DNA of 64,000 nucleotides from Pseudomonas sp. EpS/L25 (GTDB taxonomy: Bacteria > Pseudomonadota > Gammaproteobacteria > Pseudomonadales > Pseudomonadaceae): NCBI RefSeq assembly GCF_001512295.1, contig NZ_LNUP01000011.1:122226-186225 (forward strand). Direction: 5' to 3'. Both the position numbers and the translations under genes were made by a program. The notes beneath the pieces are model-generated. The model was given only the letters and a program-made list of their open reading frames with translations, had not been told where the DNA came from and made no database searches. Numbering within the stretch: the stretch's first letter is position 1; every line of letters starts with the position of its first letter. Below are positions 28,628 through 36,788 of the stretch, one piece after another.

Positions 28628-29548
28628 ATGTTTCTACTCAGGCCCCTGGCGGCCCTGACCCTGGCCCTCGTCGCCGGCAGCGCCATCGCCCAGAACAACA
28701 CCGCCGCCCTCCAGCAGGACGGCACCAACGGCACCATCACCCTGGACCAGAGCGGCGCCGGCAACAACGCGGCCCTCTATCAGCTGCAGGGCGAGAACAA
28801 CGAGCTCAGCGTGGTCCAGACCGGCGCCAGCAGCGCCACCATCACCCAGGGCGGCGACGTCTACGGCTACGCCGTAGGCAACGTCGCGACCCTGCGCCAG
28901 GAAGCCGGCAGCAGCGTCCACAGCCTGATCCAGGATGGCTTCGGCAACCAGGCCACCATCAGCTCCGTGGGCAGCAACAGCGGTACCCTGACCCAGGTGG
29001 CCTCGAATGCCCAGCTGACCCTGGAGCAGAACGGCGACAACAACCAGGTGCGGGTCGACCAGAGCGGCGACAGCGCCATGGCCACCCTCACCCAGCTCGG
29101 TAGCGACAACCGCGTCCTTCTGACCCAGCAGGGCTATTCGGTCGACAGCGTGGAACTGACCCAGCGCGGCCAGGCCAATGTCGCTACGGTCACCTCATCC
29201 GGCAAGTTCAACGAACTGACCTTCACCCAGGACGGCAACCGCAACGAGCTGAACGTCGACCAGGCTGGCCGCGGCAACCGCTTCAGCGGTAGCTCCACCG
29301 GCGATGACAACCTGGCCAGCGCCACCGTCCGGGGCGACAGCAACCAGACCAGCATCGTCCAGACCGGCAACGGCAACGAGGCGCGCCTCGACACCACCAG
29401 CGCCATCAGCACCGCCAGCATCAGCCAGGTCGGCGACAGCAATCGCGCGAGCATCCTGCAGAGCTCGGCCAACTTCAACGGCTTCAACGACAGCGCCCGA
29501 ATCTCGCAGAACGGCTTCGGCAACAGCGCCACCATCAACCAGCGGTGA
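28628..29548 (+). CDS. csgA: major curlin, amyloid subunit, extended
   Basis: About 306 residues with a signal peptide ending SAIA-QN. The rest is roughly a dozen curlin repeats of about 22 residues, such as LDQSGAGNN, VDQSGDSAM, LTQLGSDNR, VDQAGRGNR, IVQTGNGNE and ISQVGDSNR. This is about twice the length of E. coli CsgA, which has five repeats. I prefer the ATG at 28628, nine bases after GGAG, over the one at 28604, because it gives a well-formed signal peptide. It is the structural subunit of curli fibres. Confidence 0.87.
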   Translation: MFLLRPLAALTLALVAGSAIAQNNTAALQQDGTNGTITLDQSGAGNNAALYQLQGENNELSVVQTGASSATITQGGDVYGYAVGNVATLRQEAGSSVHSLIQDGFGNQATISSVGSNSGTLTQVASNAQLTLEQNGDNNQVRVDQSGDSAMATLTQLGSDNRVLLTQQGYSVDSVELTQRGQANVATVTSSGKFNELTFTQDGNRNELNVDQAGRGNRFSGSSTGDDNLASATVRGDSNQTSIVQTGNGNEARLDTTSAISTASISQVGDSNRASILQSSANFNGFNDSARISQNGFGNSATINQR

Positions 29549-29877
29549 ACCGCGCTGCCTGGCTACTGACGGCTCTCCTGCCCCTGGCGGGCGGCGCCTT
29601 CGGCAGCGTCGAGCTGGAGCTGCAGCCCCAGGCCGGGGGCGCCCAGGTACGGCTGTGCTTCCCTGGCGAGGCCACATCGGTCAGTTATGAGTTGCTGCTG
29701 GAAATGCGGGGGCCGGCGGGCGTCGCCCGTACGCGGCAAGCCGGTGAAGCCAGGGGCGATGGGTGCCCGGTGCTCAGTCGATTCGGCGTGACGCCGGGCA
29801 GCCTGCTCCGGGCGACCCTGACCTGGCAGCGCCAGGGCCAGGTGCAGCCCGTCATCGAGCGTCTGTTGCAGTTGTAA
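29545..29877 (+). CDS. csgH: CsgC/CsgH-like curli assembly protein
   Basis: A 110-residue protein with a signal peptide (LLTALLPLAGGAFG) and a beta-rich mature part carrying two cysteines (VRLCFPG and GDGCPV). It begins at GTG inside the csgA stop, so translation is coupled. Size, cysteine spacing and position at the end of a csg operon fit CsgC/CsgH, the periplasmic chaperones that prevent premature curlin aggregation. Sequence similarity is weak, so this rests partly on context. Confidence 0.55.
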   Translation: MNRAAWLLTALLPLAGGAFGSVELELQPQAGGAQVRLCFPGEATSVSYELLLEMRGPAGVARTRQAGEARGDGCPVLSRFGVTPGSLLRATLTWQRQGQVQPVIERLLQL

Positions 29878-29895
29878 CGCGAAGGGTCAGCCGAC

Positions 29896-29913
29896 GGGTT
29901 CCACGTGGAACCC
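29896..29913. promoter_or_regulatory. candidate parS (ParB-binding) palindrome
   Basis: A perfect 18-base palindrome, GGGTTCCACGTGGAACCC, containing the 14-base core GTTCCACGTGGAAC that characterises Pseudomonas parS sites. It is intergenic, 19 bases after csgH, and no U-tract follows, so it is not a convincing terminator. polA and thrB are origin-proximal genes in Pseudomonas, which fits the usual placement of parS. A plain palindromic operator remains possible. Confidence 0.55.
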
Positions 29914-29919
29914 GGGTCC

Positions 29920-30080
29920 CTAGAACCTGTTCAAGCTCTCGCGAGCTAGAGCCAAACAAGGCCTAGGCGGCCCCGCGAAAATGGCTGATGAGCATTGCGA
30001 GGGGGACGCCCAGATGGGGCTGGCCTTCCAGGGCATGTTCAACGCCGTTTGGCCGACGCGCAGCTGATCGTGAACAGGTG
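29920..30080. repeat. intergenic inverted-repeat element between csgH and thrB
   Basis: Starts at a CTAG and has short terminal inverted repeats (ACCTGTTCA at 29925-29933, TGAACAGGT at 30071-30079). The interior includes GATGAGCATTGCGA, which resembles GAGCATTCCGA in a second element at 31431-31571. The end is two bases from the thrB stop. It looks like a non-coding mobile-derived repeat rather than a gene. Confidence 0.45.
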
Positions 30081-30081
30081 C

Positions 30082-31035
30082 TTACAGAGTCAATGGCAAT
30101 TCCAGCACGGACTGCTGCCGCGCCGCCAGGCGCTGCTGGAATTCGGCTGGATCGTGGATCAGTACGTCCTGGCCGGCGAAGGCCTCGGCGGCGATCAGGC
30201 GCGACAGCCAGAAACGCACGCAGGCCACGCGCAGCAGCACCGGCCACAGCTCGGCCTCGCGCGGCGTGAAATGGCGATCGGCGGCATAGGCGGCCAGCAG
30301 GGCGCGCGCCCGGGGCAGGTCCAGCGCGCCACTATCGGTGGAGCACCAGTCGTTCACCGTGATGGCGAGGTCATAGAGCATCCAGCCGGAACTGGCGTTG
30401 TAGAAGTCGATGACACCCGACAGCCGGGGGCCGTCGAACATCACGTTGTCGCGGAACAGGTCGCCGTGCAGGTTGGCCTCGGGCAGCGGCGGGCGCTCGC
30501 TCAGCAGCTCACGGATCTCCGCCAGGGTGCGCTCCAGCAGCGGCCGGGCGTTTGCGTCCAGGGTCGGCACCAGGCGCTCGCCTTCGGCCAGCATCCAGGC
30601 CAGGCCCCGGTCGCTGGCGCGCTCGATGCGGCGCTCGCCAGCGGTGGCCTGGTGCAAATGACCCAGCAGGTGGCCGACTTCGCTGCAATGATGGGGATTG
30701 GGCGTGCGCTCATGGCGCCCGGCCAGGCGCGGTTGCAGCAGCGCCGGCTTGCCGGCCAGCTGGCGCAGGGCCTGGCCATCCTGGGTACGCACCGCATAGG
30801 GCACCGGCAGCTCGGCGTCGTGGAGGACATCGAGCAGCTCGATGAAGAACGGCATCTCCGCCACCGGTCCACGTTCCACCAGGGTCAGGACGAATTCGCC
30901 GCCTTCCAGGCTGATGAAGTAGTTGGTGTTTTCCGAACCCTCGGCGATGCCCCGGAAATCCCGCAGTCGCCCCAGGCCATAGGGCGCGAGAAAGGCTTCG
31001 AGGGTGGGACGATCGAGGGGCGTGAAGACGGACAT
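30082..31035 (-). CDS. thrB: homoserine kinase
   Basis: A 317-residue kinase of the choline-kinase-like fold used for homoserine in Pseudomonas. The catalytic loop is NLHGDLFRDNVMFD and the metal-binding segment is GVIDFYNASSGWMLYD. It phosphorylates homoserine for threonine synthesis in the cytoplasm. It follows the DUF2782 gene by 62 bases on the same strand, and polA is divergent beyond that, the order known in Pseudomonas genomes. Confidence 0.93.
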   Translation of the reverse strand: MSVFTPLDRPTLEAFLAPYGLGRLRDFRGIAEGSENTNYFISLEGGEFVLTLVERGPVAEMPFFIELLDVLHDAELPVPYAVRTQDGQALRQLAGKPALLQPRLAGRHERTPNPHHCSEVGHLLGHLHQATAGERRIERASDRGLAWMLAEGERLVPTLDANARPLLERTLAEIRELLSERPPLPEANLHGDLFRDNVMFDGPRLSGVIDFYNASSGWMLYDLAITVNDWCSTDSGALDLPRARALLAAYAADRHFTPREAELWPVLLRVACVRFWLSRLIAAEAFAGQDVLIHDPAEFQQRLAARQQSVLELPLTL

Positions 31036-31097
31036 GACAGGGCCTGGCGGGAGAGTGTGCGAGCGGCGCGCAGTTTACCGGTCCAGACGCCCTGCGC

Positions 31098-31388
31098 CTA
31101 CCAGCTGAACAGCCGCCAGCTGGGCACGTGCAGGGTCGGCTTGTCGTTGGACGCGGTACTGCTGCCATCGGCGGGCACCAGCTCGTAGGGCGCGCCATGC
31201 TTGGGAATGACCCGGGTGGACTGCAGCACGCCGCGGATGCGCGTCTCCTCGATGGTCTGGTCGCCGGCCTGGTAGCGGATCACCTTGATCTCGTCAGGCA
31301 GGGGCTTTTCCCCCGGCGGCAGCGGTTCCGCGGCCTGGACCAGCGGGGCTAGCAGCAACGCGGCGAAGAGGAAGCGACGAGCACCCAT
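31098..31388 (-). CDS. DUF2782 periplasmic protein
   Basis: A 96-residue protein with a signal peptide ending VQA-AE. The mature part (LPDEIKVIRYQAGDQTIEE then IPKHGAPYELVPAD) is the conserved DUF2782 domain. Function is unknown. The location between thrB and polA is conserved in Pseudomonas, and it probably shares a transcript with thrB. Confidence 0.85.
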   Translation of the reverse strand: MGARRFLFAALLLAPLVQAAEPLPPGEKPLPDEIKVIRYQAGDQTIEETRIRGVLQSTRVIPKHGAPYELVPADGSSTASNDKPTLHVPSWRLFSW

Positions 31389-31430
31389 GGTAACCTTTGA
31401 CCTTTTGAACGGAGCGAGTGGTCGATTCTA

Positions 31431-31571
31431 GGCCCTGTACGAAAAGTCGTCGAGCGAAGGTCAGGCGAGGCGAAAAAGACTGAGGAAGCAGAGTTTACGA
31501 GTGGTAAATGAGCATTCCGAAGGCTTTTTCAACGAAGCATCACCGAGCGCAGACACTTTTCGTACAGCGCC
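31431..31571. repeat. MITE-like inverted-repeat element upstream of polA
   Basis: A 141-base non-coding element bounded by 17-base terminal inverted repeats with one mismatch (GGCCCTGTACGAAAAGT at 31431-31447 and its complement at 31555-31571). A CTAG overlaps its left end. The inner sequence shares the GAGCATTCCGA and TTCAACGA motifs with the element at 29920. It fills most of the gap between the DUF2782 gene and polA. No transposase fragment is readable in it. Confidence 0.6.
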
Positions 31572-31642
31572 TGGAACCCGGCCCAGTCGTCATTGAGACT
31601 GACCGGACAGACGCCGCACACGCCACGACAAAGGTCCAGACC

Positions 31643-34390
31643 ATGAGCCACGCCCCTCTCGTCCTGGTGGACGGTTCCTCCTATCTCTATCGCGCCTTCC
31701 ATGCCCTGCCGCCGCTGATGACCTCCACCGGCAAGCCGACCGGCGCGGTGAAGGGCGTGCTCAACATGCTGCTCTCGCTGCGCCGCCAGTATCCGGATAG
31801 CCTCTTCGCCGTGGTCTTCGACGCCAAGGGCCCGACCTTCCGCGACGCACTCTTCGCCGACTACAAGGCCCAGCGCCCGTCCATGCCCGACGACCTGCGC
31901 GGCCAGGTCGAGCCGCTGCACGCCTGCATCCGCGCCCTGGGCCTGCCACTGCTGGCCGTCGAAGGGGTGGAAGCCGACGACGTCATCGGCACCCTCGCCC
32001 GCCACTGCGCCAGCGCCGAACGCCCGGTGGTGATCTCCACCGGCGACAAGGACATGGCCCAGTTGGTCTGCCCCTACGTCACCCTGGTCAACACCATGAG
32101 CGGCAGCGTGCTGGACGTGGAGGGAGTCAAGACCAAGTTCGGCGTGGGTCCGGAGCTGATCATCGACTACCTGGCGCTGATGGGCGACAAGATCGACAAC
32201 ATCCCCGGGGTGCCCGGGGTGGGCGAGAAGACCGCCGCCGGCCTGCTCAACGGCATCGGCGGTGGCCTGGATACCCTCTACGCCAACCTCGACGCCGTGG
32301 CCGCCCTGCCCCTGCGCGGCGCCAAGTCGCTGGCCGCCAAGCTGGACCAGCATCGCGAGCAGGCCTATCTGTCCTACCAGTTGGCGACCATCAAGCTGGA
32401 CGTGCCGCTGGAGCTGAGCTTCGACGAGCTCAAGGTCGGCGAGCCCCATGTGGAAGCCCTGATGGCGCTCTACCAGGAGCTGGAATTCAAGTCCTGGCTG
32501 GACGACCTGATCCGCGACACCAAGGCCAAGGGCGCACCGCTGCCGCTGGCCGAGGACAGCACCGCCACCCAGGTGGAGACCCAGTACGACACGGTGCTGG
32601 AACAGGCCGAGTTCGACGCCTGGCTGGCTCGCCTGCAGCAAGTCGACTGCTTCGCCTTCGACACCGAGACCACCAGCATCGACGCCCAGCGCGCCGACCT
32701 GGTGGGCCTGTCCTTCGCCGTGGCGCCGGGCCAGGCCGCCTATGTGCCCCTGGCCCACAGCTACATGGGCGCGCCGACCCAGCTCGATCTGCACGAGATA
32801 CTGGCTGCGCTCAAGCCGCTGCTGGAAGACCCGGCCAAGCTCAAGGTCATGCAGCACGGCAAGTACGACCTCAATGTGCTGGATCGCTACGACATCCGGA
32901 TCCAGGGCATCGCCTTCGACACCATGCTCGAATCCTATGTACTGGACGCTACCGCCACCCGTCACGACATGGACAGCCTGGCGCTCAAGTACCTGGGGCA
33001 TAGCACCATCCGTTTCGAGGACATCGCCGGCAAAGGCGCCAAGCAGCTGACCTTCGACCAGATCGCCATCGAGCAGGCCGGCCCCTACGCCGCCGAGGAT
33101 GCCGACGTCACCCTGCGTCTGCACCAGACCCTCTGGCCCAAGCTGGAAGCCGTGCCTGGCCTGGCGGCGGTGCTGCGCGACATCGAGATGCCGCTGGTCC
33201 CTGCCTTGGCGCGCATCGAGCGTAACGGCGCCCTGGTGGATTCGGCGCTGCTCGGGGTGCAGAGCCGCGAGCTGGGCGAAAAGATGATCGCCCTGGAAAA
33301 GGAAGCCTATGAACTGGCCGGCCAGGAATTCAACCTGGGTTCGCCCAAGCAGCTGGGCGAGATCCTCTTCGTCAAGCTGGGCCTGCCGGTGGTCAGCAAG
33401 ACCGCCTCCGGCCAGCCCTCCACCGCCGAGGCGGTGCTGCAGGAACTGGCCGACCAGGACTTCCCGCTGCCCAAGGTACTGATGCAGTACCGGCAGCTGA
33501 GCAAGCTCAAGAGCACCTATACCGACAAGCTGCCGCAGCAGGTCAATCCGCGCACCGGGCGCATCCACACCAGCTATCACCAGGCGGTGACGGCGACTGG
33601 CCGGCTGTCTTCCAGCGACCCGAACCTGCAGAACATCCCGATCCGCACCGCCGAGGGCCGCCGCATCCGCCAGGCCTTCGTCGCGCCCCAGGGCTATCGC
33701 CTGCTGGCGGCGGACTACTCGCAGATCGAGCTGCGCATCATGGCCCACCTGGCCCAGGACGAAGGCCTGCTGCACGCCTTCCAGAACGACCTGGACGTGC
33801 ACCGCGCCACCGCCGCCGAGGTGATGGGCGTGCCCCTGGAAGAGGTCAGCAACGAACACCGGCGGCGCGCCAAGGCCATCAACTTCGGCCTGATCTACGG
33901 CATGAGCGCCTTCGGCCTGGCCAAGCAGATCGGCGTCGGCCGCGCCGAGGCCCAGGCCTACATCGATCGTTATTTCCAACGCTACCCAGGCGTGCTGGCC
34001 TACATGGAGCGGACCCGCGCCCAGGTGGTGGACCAGGGCTACGTGGAGACCCTCTACGGTCGCCGGCTGTACCTGCCGGATATCCACTCCAAGAACCAGG
34101 GCCTGCGTCGGGCAGCCGAGCGCGCGGCGATCAACGCACCCATGCAGGGCACCGCGGCGGACATCATCAAGCGCGCCATGATCGCGGTGGACGGCTGGCT
34201 GCAGGCGACCCCGGAGCTGGACGCCCGGGTGATCCTGCAGGTGCATGACGAACTGGTACTGGAAGTGCGTGAAGACCAGGTGGGGCGTCTGCGCGAAGGC
34301 CTGCTACCTCTGATGAGCGGCGCCGGCCAGTTGGACGTGCCGCTGCTGGTGGAGTCGGGGGTGGGTGGGAATTGGGACGAGGCGCACTGA
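31643..34390 (+). CDS. polA: DNA polymerase I
   Basis: A 915-residue enzyme for repair and RNA-primer replacement. All three domains are present: 5'-3' exonuclease (residues 1-290, LVDGSSYLYRAFHAL, GDKIDNIPGVPGVGEKTA), proofreading 3'-5' exonuclease with its acidic pair in FDTETTS, and polymerase with motif A LAADYSQIELRIMAHLAQDE, motif B RRAKAINFGLIYG and motif C LQVHDELVLEV. I use the ATG at 31643 because MSHAPLVLVDGS is the normal N-terminus; an upstream in-frame ATG at 31508 lies inside the MITE-like repeat. Confidence 0.97.
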   Translation: MSHAPLVLVDGSSYLYRAFHALPPLMTSTGKPTGAVKGVLNMLLSLRRQYPDSLFAVVFDAKGPTFRDALFADYKAQRPSMPDDLRGQVEPLHACIRALGLPLLAVEGVEADDVIGTLARHCASAERPVVISTGDKDMAQLVCPYVTLVNTMSGSVLDVEGVKTKFGVGPELIIDYLALMGDKIDNIPGVPGVGEKTAAGLLNGIGGGLDTLYANLDAVAALPLRGAKSLAAKLDQHREQAYLSYQLATIKLDVPLELSFDELKVGEPHVEALMALYQELEFKSWLDDLIRDTKAKGAPLPLAEDSTATQVETQYDTVLEQAEFDAWLARLQQVDCFAFDTETTSIDAQRADLVGLSFAVAPGQAAYVPLAHSYMGAPTQLDLHEILAALKPLLEDPAKLKVMQHGKYDLNVLDRYDIRIQGIAFDTMLESYVLDATATRHDMDSLALKYLGHSTIRFEDIAGKGAKQLTFDQIAIEQAGPYAAEDADVTLRLHQTLWPKLEAVPGLAAVLRDIEMPLVPALARIERNGALVDSALLGVQSRELGEKMIALEKEAYELAGQEFNLGSPKQLGEILFVKLGLPVVSKTASGQPSTAEAVLQELADQDFPLPKVLMQYRQLSKLKSTYTDKLPQQVNPRTGRIHTSYHQAVTATGRLSSSDPNLQNIPIRTAEGRRIRQAFVAPQGYRLLAADYSQIELRIMAHLAQDEGLLHAFQNDLDVHRATAAEVMGVPLEEVSNEHRRRAKAINFGLIYGMSAFGLAKQIGVGRAEAQAYIDRYFQRYPGVLAYMERTRAQVVDQGYVETLYGRRLYLPDIHSKNQGLRRAAERAAINAPMQGTAADIIKRAMIAVDGWLQATPELDARVILQVHDELVLEVREDQVGRLREGLLPLMSGAGQLDVPLLVESGVGGNWDEAH

Positions 34391-34409
34391 GGGAGTTCCT
34401 CACAGCCTC

Positions 34410-34583
34410 TTATCGCGGCCATGGGTCGCTCCTACGGGGTGTATCGGGAATCTGTAGGGGCGGCCCATGGCCGCGATAAAAGAACAATCAGCACCGTAGC
34501 GTGGAAAACGGCGCAGCCTTTTCCACCTGAGGCTTGGGTGCCAAGGGCTACCCTCACCCCGACCCTCTCCCAAGGGGAGAGGG
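34410..34583. repeat. REP pair and hairpin repeats between polA and etfB
   Basis: Contains an inverted REP pair (34410-34435 and 34454-34479) built on GTAGGAGCGRCCCATGGCCG, a hairpin with arms GTGGAAAA and TTTTCCAC (34501-34526), and a CCCTCACCCC-type repeat with a GGGAGAGGG arm (34551-34583). These are typical Pseudomonas intergenic repeats. They fill the gap between two convergent genes and may also help end transcription. Confidence 0.7.
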
Positions 34584-34593
34584 GGTTTAAGCT

Positions 34594-35394
34594 TCAGCGC
34601 ACCACGCCTTCCTCGCGCAATACCTTGAGAATCGCGGCGGCAGCAGCTTCCGGGGCCAGGTCCTTCAGCACCTGGCCACCATCGCCGGACGCCTTGGCCG
34701 TAGCGGCCTTGAAGCGGTCGGCGGCGGTCTTGGCCTTGATCACCTTGAGGCGCTTGGGGCGCGCCTTGGCCGGCTGCAATTCACCGCTGTCGAACAGGCT
34801 GTCCTGTACCACCTCGGTGGTCTCCACCTGCAGCTCGCCACGGCGGGCGGGGCCGAAGGCGCTTTGGCGGGGTGCCGGGGCGGCGCTGTCGACGCTGGCG
34901 ACGAAGGGCAGCCGTACCCGTAGCCGACGGCGCTGGCCACGTGGCAGGGCCTGCAGTACGGTCGCCTGGCCGCCTTCCACGGCTTCCACCGCGGCAAGGC
35001 CAACCACCAGCGGCCAGCCGAGGGTCTCGGCCAGCAGATAGGGCAACAGGCCGGAGCCTTCGCCGGTTTCCGCCTGGCTGCCGGTCAGCACCAGACCGGC
35101 GCCGACATCACGTAGGGTATCGCCCAGCGCCGGCAGGGCATCGGCACCCGTCGGTTGTTCCAGTATATGCAGCGCCGGCACACCCATGCCGAGGTAGCCG
35201 CGCAGGGCCTCTTCGGCGGGATCACCGGCGTGCAGCACGCGCAGGCGCTCGCCGACCAGGCGCAGGCCCAGTTCCACGGCGCGGGCATCCTGTTCCGCGC
35301 GTCGTGCGCGACCGGACGTGGGATGGGCGCCGACGGACACCAGGGCGACGACATTGACGCCATTCAGCGATGGCAGCTTCTGCTCAGGCGACAT
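34594..35394 (-). CDS. etfB: electron transfer flavoprotein, beta-type subunit (dgc-linked)
   Basis: A 266-residue EtfB homologue. The N-terminal adenine-nucleotide-binding fold is present (NVVALVSVGAHPTSGRARR and VLTGSQAETGEGSGLLPYLL, the latter an EtfB signature region). It overlaps the etfA stop end by 11 bases. Together with EtfA it should carry electrons from dimethylglycine demethylation by DgcA/DgcB to the quinone pool. It differs from housekeeping EtfB in its Lys/Ala-rich C-terminal part. The gene symbol denotes family rather than the general fatty-acid ETF. Confidence 0.83.
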   Translation of the reverse strand: MSPEQKLPSLNGVNVVALVSVGAHPTSGRARRAEQDARAVELGLRLVGERLRVLHAGDPAEEALRGYLGMGVPALHILEQPTGADALPALGDTLRDVGAGLVLTGSQAETGEGSGLLPYLLAETLGWPLVVGLAAVEAVEGGQATVLQALPRGQRRRLRVRLPFVASVDSAAPAPRQSAFGPARRGELQVETTEVVQDSLFDSGELQPAKARPKRLKVIKAKTAADRFKAATAKASGDGGQVLKDLAPEAAAAAILKVLREEGVVR

Positions 35395-36619
35395 CCTGCA
35401 ATCCCTCCGCCCGCTGTTGTTCGACCAGGCGCGCCAGGGCGGCCAGGATGGCGTCGCCGTCGCCGATCACCGACAGGTCGGCGCGCTTGACCATGTCGCA
35501 GCCCGGATTGGTGTTGATGGCGATGACCTTGTCGCAACTGGCGATGCCCTGCAGGTGCTGCACGGCGCCGGAGATGCCCACGGCCAGATAGACCCGCGCG
35601 GTGACCCAGGTACCGGTGGCCCCGACCTGGCGGTTGCGCGGCATATGGCCGTCGTCCACCGCCACCCGCGAAGCGCCTTCGGTGGCGCCCAGCAGCGCGG
35701 CGGTGCTGTGGAACAGGTCCCAGTCGTTGATGCCGTTGCCACCGGAGAGAATGAATTCGGCTTCGCCCAGGGGAATCTGCATGGGGTCGACCGCGACCGG
35801 GCCCAGGTCCTCGATGCGCGGCAGATGGCGGGCGACATTGCCATCCAGCTGCACGGGCAGCACTTCATGGCGGCTCTCGCCGACCGGCTCCGCGCATTCC
35901 GGCAGGGCCAGGACCAGGCGCGGCAGCGGCTGCTGTAGATCCTGGCGACCGGCACCGGCGCGGCCGGTGGCCAGGCCGTCCTTGACCTGCCAGACGCGGG
36001 TGGCGGGACGCTCGTGCAGGGCCGCGCCCAGGCGCCGACCCAGTTCACCGCCACCGCTGCGGCTGTCGGGCAGCAGCCAGTGACGCGGTTGCAGCTCGTT
36101 GTTCACCGCACGCAACGCCAGCACCCGCTGTTCGGGGGCATAGCCCTGGAATTGCTCGCCTTCCAGATGCAGCAGACGATCCACCCCGGCGGTATCGAAG
36201 GCGGTTTCCTTGACCTCGCCAAAGACCACCGCCAGCACGGCGCCCTCGGCACCAGCCAGTTGCCGGGCCAGGCCCAGCAGGTCACGGTCATGGGCGGTCA
36301 GACGACCGCTGACCAGATCGGGGACCACGGCGATGTAGAAGGCCGGTTCGGCGATCCGGTGCAGCGGCAGCTGCTCTTCCACGACCTGGGCCGCGCCCCG
36401 GCGACCACCGCCCTGCTGGGCGCCGCTGCGGTCGATACGCTTGACGCCCTGGGGGCCAAGGAAGCCGGCAGCCGCGGCATGGGGATTCTTGCGGACCAGG
36501 CCATTGGGGCCCATCCAGCGGGCTTCGGCATCGGCACTGCTGGCGAGGCTCGCGTGCAGGGGATGCAGACGGTTGCGCGCGATCCACTCGCGGCGCGGAT
36601 CGCGACGGATGATGCTCAT
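35384..36619 (-). CDS. etfA: electron transfer flavoprotein, alpha-type subunit (dgc-linked)
   Basis: A 411-residue EtfA homologue with a long N-terminal extension of about 90 residues (positions 1-90, basic and low in conservation-like features). The C-terminal FAD domain is clear: SGGNGINDWDLF, GATGTWVTARVYLAVGISGA and INTNPGCDMVKRADLSVIGD. The arrangement dgcA-dgcB-etfA-etfB in one leftward operon marks it as the partner ETF for dimethylglycine oxidation. The 169-base gap to dgcB is filled by hairpin repeats. Confidence 0.85.
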   Translation of the reverse strand: MSIIRRDPRREWIARNRLHPLHASLASSADAEARWMGPNGLVRKNPHAAAAGFLGPQGVKRIDRSGAQQGGGRRGAAQVVEEQLPLHRIAEPAFYIAVVPDLVSGRLTAHDRDLLGLARQLAGAEGAVLAVVFGEVKETAFDTAGVDRLLHLEGEQFQGYAPEQRVLALRAVNNELQPRHWLLPDSRSGGGELGRRLGAALHERPATRVWQVKDGLATGRAGAGRQDLQQPLPRLVLALPECAEPVGESRHEVLPVQLDGNVARHLPRIEDLGPVAVDPMQIPLGEAEFILSGGNGINDWDLFHSTAALLGATEGASRVAVDDGHMPRNRQVGATGTWVTARVYLAVGISGAVQHLQGIASCDKVIAINTNPGCDMVKRADLSVIGDGDAILAALARLVEQQRAEGLQDVA

Positions 36620-36662
36620 GCTGGGCGCTCCGTATAGGAATGTTGGGCGATGGGCGTGGTGG

Positions 36663-36776
36663 CCCCCTCACCCCAGCCCTCTCCCCCGAGGGGAGAGGGG
36701 GTGAAAAGCGACTGGACTGCCCGGACGCAGATAGCCATCCCCTCTCCCCGCGGGGAGAGGGTTAGGGTGAGGGGGG
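36663..36776. repeat. paired CCCTCACCC/GGGTGAGGG hairpin repeats
   Basis: Two strong GC-rich hairpins (36663-36703 and 36737-36776) lie back to back between dgcB and etfA. The outer arms CCCCCTCACCC and GGGTGAGGGGG are also complementary, so the whole block can fold as one long structure. Related single copies occur at 34551 and 57973. Placed inside an operon, it could lower etf expression relative to dgcB; that is inference. Confidence 0.7.
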
Positions 36777-36788
36777 CAAGACGCCCAC

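Noticed and set aside
29896..29913. Palindrome as the curli operon terminator
   Set aside because: No U-run follows, and the core fits ParB binding better.
31529..34246. 905-codon minus-strand open frame over polA
   Set aside because: Antisense shadow of DNA polymerase I; no motif and His/Gln-rich composition.
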